DNA of 64,000 nt from Cucurbitaria berberidis CBS 394.84 (lineage: Eukaryota > Ascomycota > Dothideomycetes > Pleosporales > Cucurbitariaceae), in assembly GCF_010015615.1 (NCBI RefSeq), contig NW_024468938.1, forward strand, positions 3,404,671 through 3,468,670, read 5' to 3'. The notes beneath the pieces are model-generated. The model did not search any database, was not told where the DNA came from, and saw only the letters and a list, made by a program, of their open reading frames with translations. Made by a program: the position numbers and the translations under genes. Shown piece by piece: positions 1 to 11,944 of the stretch (the first letter of the stretch is position 1; every line of letters begins with the position of its first letter).

Positions 1-3000
1 AAAGCCCAATCACAAGCCACTAATGCTCCAAATGCCCCGACTCCTTCAGAGATGGAGTCGTCTCCGGCCTCGGCCCAACAGAGGGCCCCTGAGGTCGACT
101 CGTTGTATTCGCAAACTCGACCGCGTACCACGCCCAGCAACAATAACAATAGCCACATTGCTACTCAACTAAAATCCCTACCGAAGCCTCCCCAGACCGC
201 TTCAGGTTCGCAGAGAGAATCGCAACCACTTGCTCCACCTGTGCTGACGAAGAAACCCTCGTCATTCTTTAGGCGGCGAAAGAAGTCCGTCTCTGAAAAC
301 ACGAGGCCTCCTGTGATGGCCCTTGATTTTGCACCGCCACCCAAGCCTGTATTACCCGCGCAGCCTAGTCCGAGTGTCAGCAGTCTGCGCAAGGTTATGA
401 ACCCCTACCTGAGTGAAGCGACGCGCGCAGGTGAAAAGGAGAAATTCTACGATTCGCGAGAACAGCTGTCTGCTGAAGACGGCGGCGGTGTGAGCGATGA
501 GCGACCCCAGGGGTTTTCGCCCGGTTACAAGCCTCACAAAGAAGCAACTGTTCGCCCGGTGAAAGCAACGTCACGTGTAGATGACCAAACGCCTCCAGCT
601 TCACGGAACGAGCAAGTGAAGACGTGGCACTTGACCAATGCAGACAGTCCCAAGATGAAGCTGAAGGTGAAGCAGGGGAAAGCAGCCGTTGCTACTACTA
701 GCCAGCAGGAAGATAGCTTCCTGGCCGACAGCAGCAGCGCCAATGAGGACCGCAGTGGTCGCACGACTCCGACGGGCGAGCGCAGTGGCGCCGACGAAGG
801 GCGGAGAGCCAGCACCTGCCCCACTTGGTCGTCGCTCAACCAGTCTGGGTCAGAGGGAAGGAGCGACGGGAAGGCGAATGGCGACGGGCGGACCGAGCGA
901 CTATCGCCCAACAACCAGCCAACGTCTGGGAGCACATCTGGGTCGCCGTCGGCCTCCGAGGTCGAGGACGAAGGCTGGGTCATCACTGAAGCCACCAAAA
1001 AGGCGCCGGCGTCGATGAGCAACCCAAGTGCCGCTGCCAAACGCGTGTGGCTCGACACCACCCTCCCTGAAGACCAGCTCGATAGCACAACCGAAGACCT
1101 CAAGCTGCCGTTAGAAGGCGCGCGCGCATCTCAACAGTCGCTCGACAAAGCGACGCCGATTACCCCAAATGCAACTTCTCCCACGTCGCCCAATGACGTC
1201 TTCCACTCGGCCACAAGCCTGCCCATAGTCCAAGTCGAGAGTCGCGCTTCCACCGACACGATGCCTGCCATTATCGAGGACAGCACGTTGCTGACCGAGC
1301 CTACTGCCGCCGACCGAGAACGCGCTTTCCACATCTACAATGGCGACGATTCCTCAATCCTCAAGGCCCAAGCGGCTACGCTGCTGGGCGACGTCACCGT
1401 GGCCAGCATGCGGACTCGCAAGGCCTTCATGGACCTCTTCGACTGGACCGGCTTCACCATCCTCGCTGCTATGCGTGACATGTGCGGCAAGATTGTCCTC
1501 AAGGCGGAAACACAGCAGGTGGACCGCATCCTCATGGCCCTTTCGGAGCGTTGGTGTGAATGCAACACCACGCACGGATTCAAAGCAGTCGACGTTGTAC
1601 ACACTATTTGCTACTCCATCCTGCTTCTCAACACGGACCTGCATCTGGCTGATATTGAGTCGAGGATGACTCGCAGCCAGTTTGTCAGAAACACGCTTCC
1701 CACTGTTACCCGCGTATGCCAGGATGCGCTCAAGGCCTCGGGAGGCGAGACACTGCGCCCACAATCCACCCAATTCAGAAGAGGCTCTCTTCCGTGGCAC
1801 GATAAATCAGAGCCAAACTCACCAAACGCCGATGCCACTGCCTTTGCAGCAGACGTGCCTGAAGAGACTACACAAGAGAGAAAATCCCGCAGTCGTCTAT
1901 CAATCAGGCCGCCAGGTAGAAGCGGATCAGACGGTCTGCTTTCCTTCGAGTCCTCCACGTCCGAGTCAAACAACCTGGTCAACTCGCCATACAATGGCCC
2001 CGCACGCGGTTGGGAGTTCCAGATTGAGATTGTTCTCAAGGACTTCTATGAGTCTATTCGCAAACAGCGCCTGCCCCTCCACGGGGTTTCTGATCTTGTT
2101 GTCCACCACCAGCCATCCTCCAACAACCTCTCCGTCAGCAACATGCTACGTCGCACCCCAAGCGTTCTGAGCAAAACACCCTCTGATAACATGAGCTACC
2201 GTGGCCGATCCCAGCCCGACTTCCGCAGCGTAGGTAGCCGCTGGGCTACTAAGAATCGATCCAAGCAGCGCCTGTATCCTTCTTCTACAGTTGCATCCAG
2301 CCGAACAAGTCTAGACGATGGATCTGTCTTCAGTCCTGCTGGGTCAAGCACATGGAGTCGCTATTCATATGGCAAGACGGGAACGTCCATGTCCATGGAA
2401 TCACTTGGCTCGCACTTTGCTGCCGGTGATTATCAACAGGCCATCGGGTTCGCCAATGCCCTCAGTCAAGCCATCATTCGTGAGGAAGGGATGACGATCG
2501 CCAGTGACGAAGAGTTCAGTCGTGTCGCGCCGCTCTTGGAAGACGAAACTTTGGAGCTTGTTGGAGCACCCTGGGCAAAAGAAGGCATTCTGAAGCACAA
2601 GCACCATCTCGAGTCCGTGGACAAAAAGGCCAAGGACCGGGCGTGGACCGAGTGCTTTGCTGTTGTCGAGAAGGGCTACATGCGCCTATTCTCCTTCAGC
2701 ATGAACTCCAAATCAGTGCGCCACAAAAGCAAACTTCGACCGTCTGCCGGCAGTGTCGTTGGTGGCGGTAACTGGATGGACAACGCAGAGGCGCTCGGCA
2801 GTTTCCCGCTTCGACAGACGATTGCCAGTGCGCTACCACCTCCTGGATACTCGAAATCAAGACCCCATGTTTTCGCCTTGTCGCTTCCAACCGGTGCCGT
2901 TCATCTCTTCCAAGTGGGAACGCCTGACATTGTTCGCGAGTTTGTCTGTACTGCCAATTATTGGTCTGCTAGACTATCCAAGGAGCCTTTGACCGGCGGT

Positions 3001-3679
3001 GTTAGCAGTATGGAATATGGCTGGGGCGAGAACGTCATCAACCCAGCCTTGATCCGGCAAGACAGCGCGCCATCAGTACAAGGCCATATGCCTCGTCCTA
3101 GCGTGACGAGTTCGCTCCGTAGTTCGATGGACCATGCAACCGGTACTCCAAAGGCTAGACTCCCGGGCGACAAGGTTGTCCTCTCCGATTGGAGCCCCCC
3201 AACCTCAAGCATGATGGCGAGCAACTTGATGGAGGTGGATCAGCTAAGAGCCCTGACCGACTATGTTAAGAATATTGAGGGAGAGCTGGCGCATCACAAT
3301 GAACTAAGAGCGCCTCTGCTCATCACAGTAAGTCATCTTTTCCTTAGTCGACGTACCAAAAGCTAACCCTCGCGCTCAGTTCTCTCCTCGCCATCCGAAC
3401 GCGGCAAAGGCCATGGCCAATTGGGAACGCAAGTCTCAATACCTCCTCCGCGAGATTGTCAAATTCCGGACCTATATCGACACCCTCACCACAGCACAGA
3501 TCCAGCAACGGAAAATCTATGCTGAGCGCGAAGCTAGTGAAGAAAAAGTTGCAGAGGTTGAGAGTGCTGTGGCGCAGCGCGCAAAGCCTGCAGAAGAAGA
3601 CGGTGCGAAAGAAGCCCCGAAAGCTTCCCAGCCCGTCGCGAACCCTCCTTCCACCCCCGCTTTCCTTTTACATCCATGA
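1..3679 (+). CDS. Sec7-domain Arf guanine nucleotide exchange factor with PH domain (5' partial)
   Basis: Exchange factor that loads GTP on Arf GTPases at Golgi or endosome membranes; the Sec7 plus PH layout resembles yeast Syt1 and fission yeast Sec73. Frame 1 is open from the window's first base, so the true start may lie upstream; the first ATG is at 52. The intron is 3328-3379 (GTAAGT to CAG) and exon 2 runs 3380-3679. Counting from that ATG, a Ser/Thr/Pro-rich disordered region fills about 1-410. The Sec7 domain follows at about 420-560, with the catalytic glutamate in KAETQQVDR and the LLNTDLH motif near 527. A PH domain starts near 844 (EGILKHKHHL) and a coiled coil closes the protein. 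A good acceptor just before 3729 (CTGAC branch, pyrimidine tract, TTCAG) hints at an alternative longer 3' end, but no strong donor pairs with it. Family assignment is firm; both ends are less sure. Confidence 0.9.
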
Positions 3680-5093
3680 TGGTTGCGTCTTGCATGCACT
3701 GACGATTCTTCTTTTCTTCATGTTCAGGTCTCACACCTCTTCGGCGTACGATGCGGCGTTTACGGCTTCTCCATTCCTCGAAGTCTTGTTTGAGACAGCG
3801 CCCTCATTCGGTGGCTTGAGGCACTTTTACCCCTTGTAATACCCAAAGCTTATTTTTTGTTCTTTTTTCAGCGCACCGCATGTCACGACATGTCTCTTTT
3901 TTCTTACGATGTCGACTCGAAGCGATGACGCTTGTGGACGACTACGACTAGCATTTCAGTTGCCGAGCGCGATGGCTGAGCCACTTTACATGTCCCGACA
4001 TCTCGATTATATTCACGGTTGATGATATTGCAATGGTGGAAGCGTTCTGTATTCTTGGAGGTTTATTGTCTTGTAGACATGAGAGGTCTAGATAAAGTGG
4101 GCTTTTCAGGATCTTGGAAAACTATACCCCAGGTTCAATTCCATACAGTTTAATTTTTCGATTGGACTGAGTATTCCATTGCAGACGTGGCTGCATACTA
4201 GATTCTTCCAGTTTTGGAGTTTGCATGCGAGATGGCGTAGGTAGTGTGGTGAATGAAGAGTGATTGTGCTGCATAGCTCTCAGCTCATAGCTCAGCATCA
4301 TGCACTATGAAGGTCGATGTAACGCTCTCGCCACCACTTGCGCCTAGACTATGCATTTGACTAACGTCGATTACGCCTGACATGCGCCATGAGGGTACTG
4401 TCTGTGACAAGTGCATCCCACTCACAACCAGCCCAAGACTTCGGCCTTTGCCGTTGGCGCGCAGCGTCTTGCGCAAGCCACCGTTGTCCCATGCATGCGG
4501 GCTGGACCTCTTTAGCGCCTGGGAGCATGCATCCACCACACGAAAGCGTGTCGTCGGGGTGCATGCTGGGATCCAAAAGGGAAAGCTGAGGTCCAAGAGG
4601 GGTGGGTGGAGAGGAGTGCGATAGGCATGGCAGGGCTGTGAGGTGCATAGAGCTTTACCGCATGTTCAATCTTGATCCAAGTGATGCATCTGCTTTTGAG
4701 GCCCTTGTTCGCAGACATTGCTTTAATCGGAGACGGTGTGAATGCAGCTCACGCCAAGATGCATTCTATGGTGCGTGGCTAGAGCAGCTTGCTTTTTTTT
4801 GATGGGAGAGGTCATTGATCTTTCTCAGGGGAAGATGATGGCTACTTTGCACGAGCAGCGTGACAAACCTAAAGCAGCCGTAAATCCATAATCTAATCAT
4901 CTTGCACAAAAGCCCGTCGCCACAATTAGTGCTCTCTTTTTTAGAAACTATAGCCTGTGCTTGCGCTCTTATTAGTTCGCCAAAGCTGCTGCCTAAACTA
5001 ATATAAATATATATACTGCTGCTATTAACTTTACAATTATTATTTAAATAGTTAAAAATAGCTTTGCTTATTATTTTAGTATATATAATATAT
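3680..5093. other. Intergenic, grading into A+T-rich repeat
   Basis: No gene is supported here. The first 1.2 kb has ordinary composition and contains only short unconserved ORFs, presumably including the 3' UTR of the Sec7 gene. From about 4920 the sequence turns A+T-rich and TpA-rich, 170 bp before the first recognisable transposon end, so the repeat block begins outside the identified elements. Confidence 0.7.
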
Positions 5094-5095
5094 TA

Positions 5096-5157
5096 TACAG
5101 GCGAGTCGGTTGCCTAGTTAAGTTAGTTACGATGCTAAAACCCTACTAAAATTAGTA
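5096..5157 (+). repeat. Left terminal inverted repeat of Fot1-like element
   Basis: 62 bp beginning TACAGGCGAGTCGG. It pairs with the reverse complement of 14761-14822 without gaps. Eleven positions differ and all are C/T or G/A, with this copy mostly keeping C and G. Confidence 0.92.
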
Positions 5158-5426
5158 GTCTTTTACTATTAAACGCAATACTTTAATATAATAATATGCA
5201 ATTTTTTTAAAAAAAAAACTAAATATAATTTGTAATTTAGGCTTTAAAATATAATGTAAATTTTTTTTAATAAAAGGCTATGCGGATCTACAGCGTTTTT
5301 TAAATAATATTTAGTAATTAACTAAAAAGAAAGCTTTTATAATACAATACTAGGCCTAATAAAATAAAGCTTTTTTTAATAAAAGAAAAAGTAATTGCCT
5401 AGTATATATTTTATTTTAAAAACTAA

Positions 5427-5826
5427 GGATTTCTGCCTTAACTAGCTGCTATAAATAATATAGCTAATACTTTGCTAGCTAAATATAAATAACTACTTAT
5501 TAGCAAGAATTAGGCTAGTATATTTATTAAATAATATTTATAGCTTAGTACTAAAATTTTTTAAAAGTATAACTATTAAAAAATTTTATATAAAAATTTT
5601 AAGCTTGTACAAGGCTAGTTTTAACTTATAAAAAATATAAAAGCTAAGTATAGTATTTAAAATAAAAATATATATAATTTTAATAAAATAGGCTTTATAA
5701 TAGGCTAAATATTATATAAAATTATTATTTTAAGTGCTAACTATTAAAGACAGCCAAAGATAGTATAGTAGAATAATTAAAAGTAAGTAATAATAATTTA
5801 AAATATTAATATAATAAAGTAAACTA
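5427..5826 (+). pseudogene. Fot1-type transposase remnant, N-terminal and first catalytic part
   Basis: The frame starting at 5427 reads like a Fot1/pogo transposase with stops in place of Trp, Gln and Arg. GF-L-P-stop-LAAINNIANTLLAKY is followed by SKNWAS (TAG at Trp) near 5502. The first catalytic block, IYNFN-K-IGF, lies at 5670-5696, where the family has IYNFDETGF. The Asp codon has become AAT. The frame runs to 5826, where the 12-bp target duplication of the next insertion begins its interruption. Further N-terminal sequence upstream is too decayed to delimit. Confidence 0.8.
5815..5826 (+). repeat. 12-bp target-site duplication, left copy
   Basis: TAAAGTAAACTA, repeated exactly at 13687-13698 on the far side of the nested insertions. 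It belongs to the transposase coding sequence of the host Fot1 element. Confidence 0.85.
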
Positions 5827-5993
5827 ATCGACAGCTACGGCAAGGGCAAAGAGGCCCTCTAAAGTCAGTTACGAAAAATCAAGCTGCAAAAATTTGGATT
5901 TTTACCTAGGTGGGTAACTAAATTTGGCAAAAAAAGAAGAAAAATATAGCTTTTATTATTAGAAACTGCAGGATTTGAACTTAGTTTACTGCA

Positions 5994-6037
5994 TATAATT
6001 CGGATATAATTTGGGTATAACTCGGGTATAATTTAGA
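5994..6037 (+). repeat. Four tandem 11-bp units inside the short element
   Basis: Units TATAATTCGGA, TATAATTTGGG, TATAACTCGGG and TATAATTTAGA follow one another without gaps. They lie in the short insertion, not in the transposase or the chromovirus. Their role is unknown. Confidence 0.85.
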
Positions 6038-6152
6038 TTTAATTAGACAATTTATTAAACTTAGCTATATAGTTAACTAAATTATTAAGGTTTTTAGAGC
6101 CGTAGAAGCTTTTCCTTAATAGGCTACAATATTCGAATTTAACTACAATTGT

Positions 6153-6322
6153 TGTTATAGCTTAGGCTTTAGCCTAAGCCCTAGTATTTGCAGACTAAGG
6201 ACCTCGGCAAACTTTAGTAATAAACCCTTATATAAGTAGCTAGAAATTTCTATACTTCTTTAAAGTATATAATACTATTATTTACGCTTAGAATAGAATA
6301 ATCTTAAGGCTAGTTTATAACA
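6153..6322 (+). repeat. 5' LTR of chromovirus
   Basis: 170 bp with TG...CA ends, starting TGTTATAGCTTAGG and ending TTATAACA. It aligns without gaps to 13480-13649. About 20 positions differ and all are transitions. Confidence 0.93.
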
Positions 6323-7398
6323 TTTATATACTTTCTTTTTATTATTTATATTTAATAAATAAAATAGAGCTTAATAACAAAAATAACTTAAACTTAATTA
6401 GAACTTTTCTACAGACCCTTAAAGAGGGACAATAAAAGAATACAGTAGTAATAGCAATACTATATTAATAAAATAAAAATATATAAAATAAGTTCTAAAG
6501 CTTTGCTAAAATGCTTAAAAGTAATTACTTACTATAGCTAAAACTTATAAAAGCAAAACTAGCACTTACTCTAGTACTATTTAAACTCTAAGTTAACTTT
6601 TAACTAAGCGCGCCTGCTTTACTTATTACACTTATATTTTAGTTAAACTTTTTTATTATTTACTATAAGCTTTTTTTAATAAAAGAGCTATTTTTAAGAC
6701 ATAAGGCATACTTCTAGGCCTAAAAAGTTATAATTAAGCATAAATTAAGAACTAATACAGCCTTTATAAAAAATAGGAAAAATATATTTGCCTTTATATA
6801 GAGTTAACTAAAAGCAAGTATTTAAAAAGAAGTTAGCTCTTATTATAAAACTAAAAGGTAAAAAAAATAATAAGACTTAGTTACTTTTTTTTAATACCTA
6901 AATTTCTACTATAAAAATAACTATAGGAAGGAATAGGCGTAGGCTAAACTAGAAAACTTTTAGCAAAGTAATAAAAAAAAATTTTTAAAATTTTTTATTT
7001 ACTTTAAGCAGCTTTTAGCTTAAAGCAGTAAGGCTAAATAAAACTTTAAATAAAAATTTTATAAGCTTTAGCGCTATTTAAATTACATACTTTAAACTAT
7101 TGCTCTGCATTAAAGAGTTACTTAAGTAGACTACTATATAATAATTACAGCCTATAAATTAATTATAGTAGATATTAAAACTATAGCTATAGAAGAAAAA
7201 ATTTACTTATACTACTAGCCTATACTAAAGGCAAAGCGTAATAAGGATAAAAATATTAAAATAACTTTAGTTTATGCTATAAAAATAATAAAATTATAAA
7301 AATAAAAAAGCTTAGTAGCTTTAAAAAGCAAATTATAACTATAGTAATTTAACTAAGTACTAAATAAAGTTTTTTAATAATAACGCAAGGCAGGACTA

Positions 7399-7440
7399 TA
7401 TATATACTACAAAGAAAATAAGCATTTTATAAAAAACTGC
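7399..7440 (+). pseudogene. gag zinc knuckle remnant
   Basis: Fourteen codons fit C-X2-C-X4-H-X4-C exactly. The His (CAT at 7423) and last Cys (TGC at 7438) remain, while the first two Cys positions now read TAT and TAC (Tyr), one G-to-A change each. The knuckle would have bound genomic RNA in the particle. Confidence 0.75.
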
Positions 7441-8664
7441 GTAAATATAGTATTTCTACGTATAATATTTATTAAAGCTATAGCAGCAGTACTACTACTA
7501 ATTAAAAATAAAAATTAAAAAAACTAAATACTTTTAGCTAAAGATTAAACTAAAGGTAATGCAGGAATACTATAGCAGAAAAGTAGACTAGGGTAGAAAA
7601 TAATACAAAAAAAGTTTAAAAAATTTAGCAAAGAATAAATAAACTCTTATTTTTTATACTAATTTTTTTTAATAAAGTAAAGTTTATAAATGCTTTAATT
7701 AACTTAAAGTACAAGTATTTTAGTGCTATAAGCAAAAAAATAGTAAAGCAAGTTAGAATAAATTTTATTAATATTCTGCTTTAATTTTTAAACTAGGCTA
7801 TAGGAACTTTTTTAGGTATAAGAATAATCTAGCTAGTTATGCTAGGCTATAATATAAATAGTTAATAGTCTTGCTTAGTAGCATATATAATTCCTAGCTT
7901 AAAGCACAATTTTATTTTTAAAAAACTATTAATTTGCTAGGAAAGAGCTATACTAAATATAGCCTAAAGTAAGCTAGTTATATGTAGCGCAGGATATATA
8001 GTAATAAAAAAAAGCTATTTCTAGAAAATACTTTTAAAAATAAAGATAGTTTTAGGCTTAACGTATGCAGCTTTGCTATAATAAAAAAAGAAAAGTCTTA
8101 GCAGTAGTAATAAATTTTATAAAATAATAATTTAGCACTTAATTACTATTTTTTAAAAATAAGGCCCTAATAATACTCTGCTAGAAAAAAAATTAATAAA
8201 AAATAAATTAAAGTTGCTAGAAAAGCTAAAAAAGTTTTAAAACTTATTTAATAATAATAAAGTAAAAAAGCTACTTTTATACTAAAAATACTTAGACTAT
8301 TATATCTACTTGCAGCAAACTAAAAAGGGCAACGCCTTATACCTACTATAAGGACTTTTATATAGTATGCCCTAAAATTATTTACTAAAATTATAAAAAT
8401 AAATTATAAATTTAATAAATAAAAAATAAATCTAGGCTAGCTTTTTTTTAGTAGGAGTACTTATCTTCTTTATACATAAGCCTTTAGAAGAGTAGCACTT
8501 TTATATAAATTATTAAGCCTTAAATAAAATTATAAAAGCAGATTAGTACTTTTTGCCTTTTATTAAAAAAACTTTCTAAATATTATCTAATACTAAGTAG
8601 TTTATAAAAGTAGATATCTGCTTAGCATTTTATTATTTACAGGTAGCTAAAAAGAATAAATACT

Positions 8665-8960
8665 TAACTATATTCTAGACCTAGTTTAGCTTTTATAAGT
8701 AGTTAGTATGCCTAATAAATTTAATTAAAATACTTACTTTTTTTTAATAATATATTAATAAAGCGCTTTAAAAAATATTAAAAAATTATACTACAGCGTA
8801 CTTAAATAATATTCTAATATACTTAAGGGGCACTTGCAAAAACTATATAAAAAAAGTTTACTAAATTCTTATACTACTTAAAAAAGCTAAACTAAATTTA
8901 AATTTAAAAAAGTGCGTCTTTACTGCGCACAAAGTCTAGTATCTAAAATATATTATAAAA
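8665..8960 (+). pseudogene. Reverse transcriptase remnant of chromovirus
   Basis: Codons near 8690-8830 read FYKWLVCLINLIKILTFFQ, then YINKAL, then LYYSVLK-stop-YSNIL. They line up with the Gypsy blocks FEWLVMPFGLTNAPATFQ, YIN-L and AYLDDILIYS. The YLDD aspartates are lost. Downstream codons to about 8960 fit the K-C-F-V-YLG region loosely. Confidence 0.75.
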
Positions 8961-10340
8961 GTAAAAAAAGCAGTTTACTTAAATCTTAAAAAAATTTAAG
9001 TAATTTAAAAGTAGGAGCTACCTACTATAGTATAGGGGGTGTAAAAGTTCTTAAGATTTATAAACTTTTACTAAAATTTTATTTTTTAGTTTTTCTAGGT
9101 CGCGGGGCTGCTATATTTTTTAATAAAAAAAGGCGCCTTATTCTTATAGAAAAAGGCTTAGTAGGTAGCCTTTTAAATACTAAAAAACGCCTTTATAGCA
9201 AAGCTAGTACTAGCCTAGTAAAATTTTAAAAAAAATATAGTTATAAAAGCAGACTGCTTTAAATAGGCATTAGAAAAATGCCTGTCCTAAATTATAAAAA
9301 GCATTTTATACCCTATTACGTACTACTTAGTAGCTTTTATTTTAAAGTAATAAAACTATATAATTTATAATAAAAAGCTAACTGCAGTAGTATAGTACTT
9401 AAAAGTATAATTAGTAGAATTTTAAAGTATAAAACGCCTATTTATAATACTAACAAACTATAAAAATTTAAAATACTTTACTACTTTTTGCACGCTTAGC
9501 AAACGCTAGTATAAATAAGCAGAAATACTATTTTAGTATAACTTCTATTTATAGTTTTGCTTAGGCTAGATAGTAGCTTACTTAGATATATTAAGTTAAT
9601 AAAAATAAAATATTATAATAAAGTTTTTTTAAATATTTTAAGTTATAATACTTATTAGCATAGCAGCAACTTAAAGTAGTAAAAATATAAAAGCTAAACT
9701 AAAGCTACAAAAAGGCTGCATTTTTATAAATAATTATATACAGGCCTTATAGAACAAAGCTATAGTTTAAAATAAAATATATAATATCTAGCTTAAAATA
9801 GTGCAAAAAAGCAACTAATACTTTTTACTAAAAGTAAAAACTTTATAATAAATTAAGAACTATATAATTAGCGCGCATAGCACTTTATTATAGAAAAAAG
9901 TAATATAAGTACTAGTATAAAAACTACTTACTACTATAATTATTTAGCAGGCTTATAAGTCTAATTTAGCTAAGTACTTAAAAAAAAATATAATATTCTA
10001 GATAATATAGCATAACTATTACTAAGATAGTATATCTAAAAACGTTGCCTAGTATATTTAAAATTGCTACTATTATAAAGCCTATATATTTTAAAAAAAG
10101 TAGCAAAAACTATTATAACTTTTACTAGTAGTAGACTAGTTTTAGTTATAAATTTTTATAAATTTTATAGTAAACCTGCTAGCAAAAAAAAAAAAAGCCT
10201 TACACTACTTATTAGTTATTACAGATTGCTTTTTTAAATATATTTAATTAAAAGTACTAATTTTTATAGCTACTAAGCACTGCGCGGCAGTTTTTTGCAA
10301 TATATAGTAGAAATTCTATAAATTCCTATTTTTTATTATT

Positions 10341-10477
10341 ACTAACTGCAGATTAGACTAGTTAGGAAAATTCTAAACTACGCTATATAAATTTATAAGT
10401 ATAATATAGCTTTTTTTTACTACTTATTACTCTTAAACTAATAATAATATAGAAAAGGCAAACTAGGAAGTACAAAT
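10341..10477 (+). pseudogene. Integrase core remnant of chromovirus
   Basis: The codons read TNCRLD-stop-LGKF-stop-TTLYKF, then FFTTYYS-stop-TNNNIEKAN-stop-EVQ. This matches the Gypsy integrase stretch with SDRGTNF-SKFW and STAYHPQTDGQTERANQEVE. Trp and Gln codons have become stops. Confidence 0.78.
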
Positions 10478-11117
10478 AGTATTAAAAGTAGTAATTTGCT
10501 TTAAATAAACTAATTAGCTTAATTACTTTTTAGCCTGCTAGCTAGCCCTAAATAATAAAAATTTTATAATAATAAGAATAAGCTTAAACCTCTTTCTTAA
10601 TAAATATACAGCAGACTTGCTCTAACAGGTGCTAATAAAAAAAAAAAGCTAAACTATACTTAAAAAATGTATAGTATAATTCCTAAATTACTTAAAATAA
10701 AGCATAGAACTAGTATAAACTACTATCTTATTTATATAATAATGCTAGTAAGAAGTAATAAACTAAGTGCGTTAGCTAGTAGAATAATTTTAAATAAAAA
10801 ACTATATTTAGTTTTTTTTATAAAATATAAAAATAAACTAGCCTAGTAATAAGCTTAACTAGCTATAAGCCTAATATATAATTATAGTAGTACTTACTTT
10901 CTTAATAGTTACTCTAGACTTGCTAGGGGATTTCTATAAAATAGTATATATAAACTTAATAAAATAAGCTGCAACTAACCTATTACTAAGCTAGAAAAAA
11001 AAAAATAGCTAACTAAATTTAAAACTTATTTTTAAAAAAAAAGACTCCTCCTTCTATAAATAAAAAATAAAAAAAATCTTTAATATTAAGAATGCTAGGG
11101 GAAGGAATAAAAAAAAA

Positions 11118-11180
11118 GCTTTAATTAAATAGTAAAGCTAACTAAACCTAACTTAGCAACCTTTAGAAAATATAAAAGAC
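11118..11180 (+). pseudogene. Chromodomain remnant at the end of pol
   Basis: One frame reads ALIK-stop-stop-S-stop-LNLT-stop-QPLENIKD. With TAG read as Trp this is the chromodomain core LIKW-x-G...TW-[EQ]-PLENI. Such domains target integration to modified histone H3. A 25-base A run follows at 11205-11229. Confidence 0.72.
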
Positions 11181-11872
11181 ATAGTAGTATTAAACTACTA
11201 TTATAAAAAAAAAAAAAAAAAAAAAAAAATATATTACTAATAAAAATAAAAAGCATACTAAAAAAGGCAGGGTACTATATATTTTTTTAGCTAAAGGAGG
11301 GCAAAAGCTACTCTAGGCTTAGACAGAAAAAAAAATATAAAAGTAGGGAGCCTTACTACAGCTAATAAGCTAGCCTAAGTTAAAATAAAATTCTAAAAAA
11401 AAAAAATAAAAAAAATATAAGGGCTAGGAGCTACACTGCAGCTATTTTAAACTAGCCTAAGTTAAAATAATAGAAAGCTTTAAATAGAAAAAAAGCAGAA
11501 AAAATATAAAATTTAAAAAAAAATTCTATTCTTCTTTATTATAAAAATAGCTAGATTATTAATACTTTTTACTACTATAGTTATAGCAAAAGTAAGTTCT
11601 TATAAAATGCTAAGTAAGCACAGCATAGTCTTGCTAAAAAAAAAAAAAAAAATATTTAAGCCTAGAATAAGGCAGCTTAAAAAAGTACTACTTAAGGCTT
11701 AAGTTTACTAGGCAGACGCAGTATTATTAAAGTAAAAAAAACTAGAGCAAAAAAAGCTAAATAATAAATTATTAGGATATTTAAGGCTAGGGGGGCAAAT
11801 AAAAAAAAAAAAGTTTAAACTAGCCTAAAAATAGCGCTACTAGTAGAAATTAATTAAAAAAAGCTAGGGCAA

Positions 11873-11944
11873 AAGCTAAGCCTAAGGCAGAAGCTAAACC
11901 TAAAGCAAAGGCTAAACCTAAAGCAGAAGCTAAGCCTAAGGCAA
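11873..11944 (+). repeat. Four tandem 18-bp units coding AKPKAE-like repeats
   Basis: Units of 18 bp (AAGCTAAGCCTAAGGCAG type) in perfect register, coding A-K-P-K-A-E or A-K-P-K-A-K in one frame. They lie in the 2.3-kb tail between chromodomain and 3' LTR, pointing to a lysine-rich extra product once encoded there. Upstream, 11342-11398 and 11420-11474 form an imperfect direct repeat sharing CTAGCCTAAGTTAAAATA. Confidence 0.85.

Noticed and set aside
534..1103. 189-codon antisense ORF in the Sec7 gene
   Set aside because: Shadow of the Ser-rich coding sequence on the other strand.
3660..3839. Extra 3' exon of the Sec7 gene after an acceptor near 3728
   Set aside because: The acceptor is good, but no donor of comparable quality lies upstream in the right phase, and the added peptide has no family resemblance that I can see.
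5966..6085. Possible tRNA gene or intact tRNA-derived SINE head
   Set aside because: A B-box-like GTTCAAATCC exists on the minus strand, and a loose A-box-like match lies about 90 nt away, but no cloverleaf can be folded by eye. Left as a hint for the short element only.
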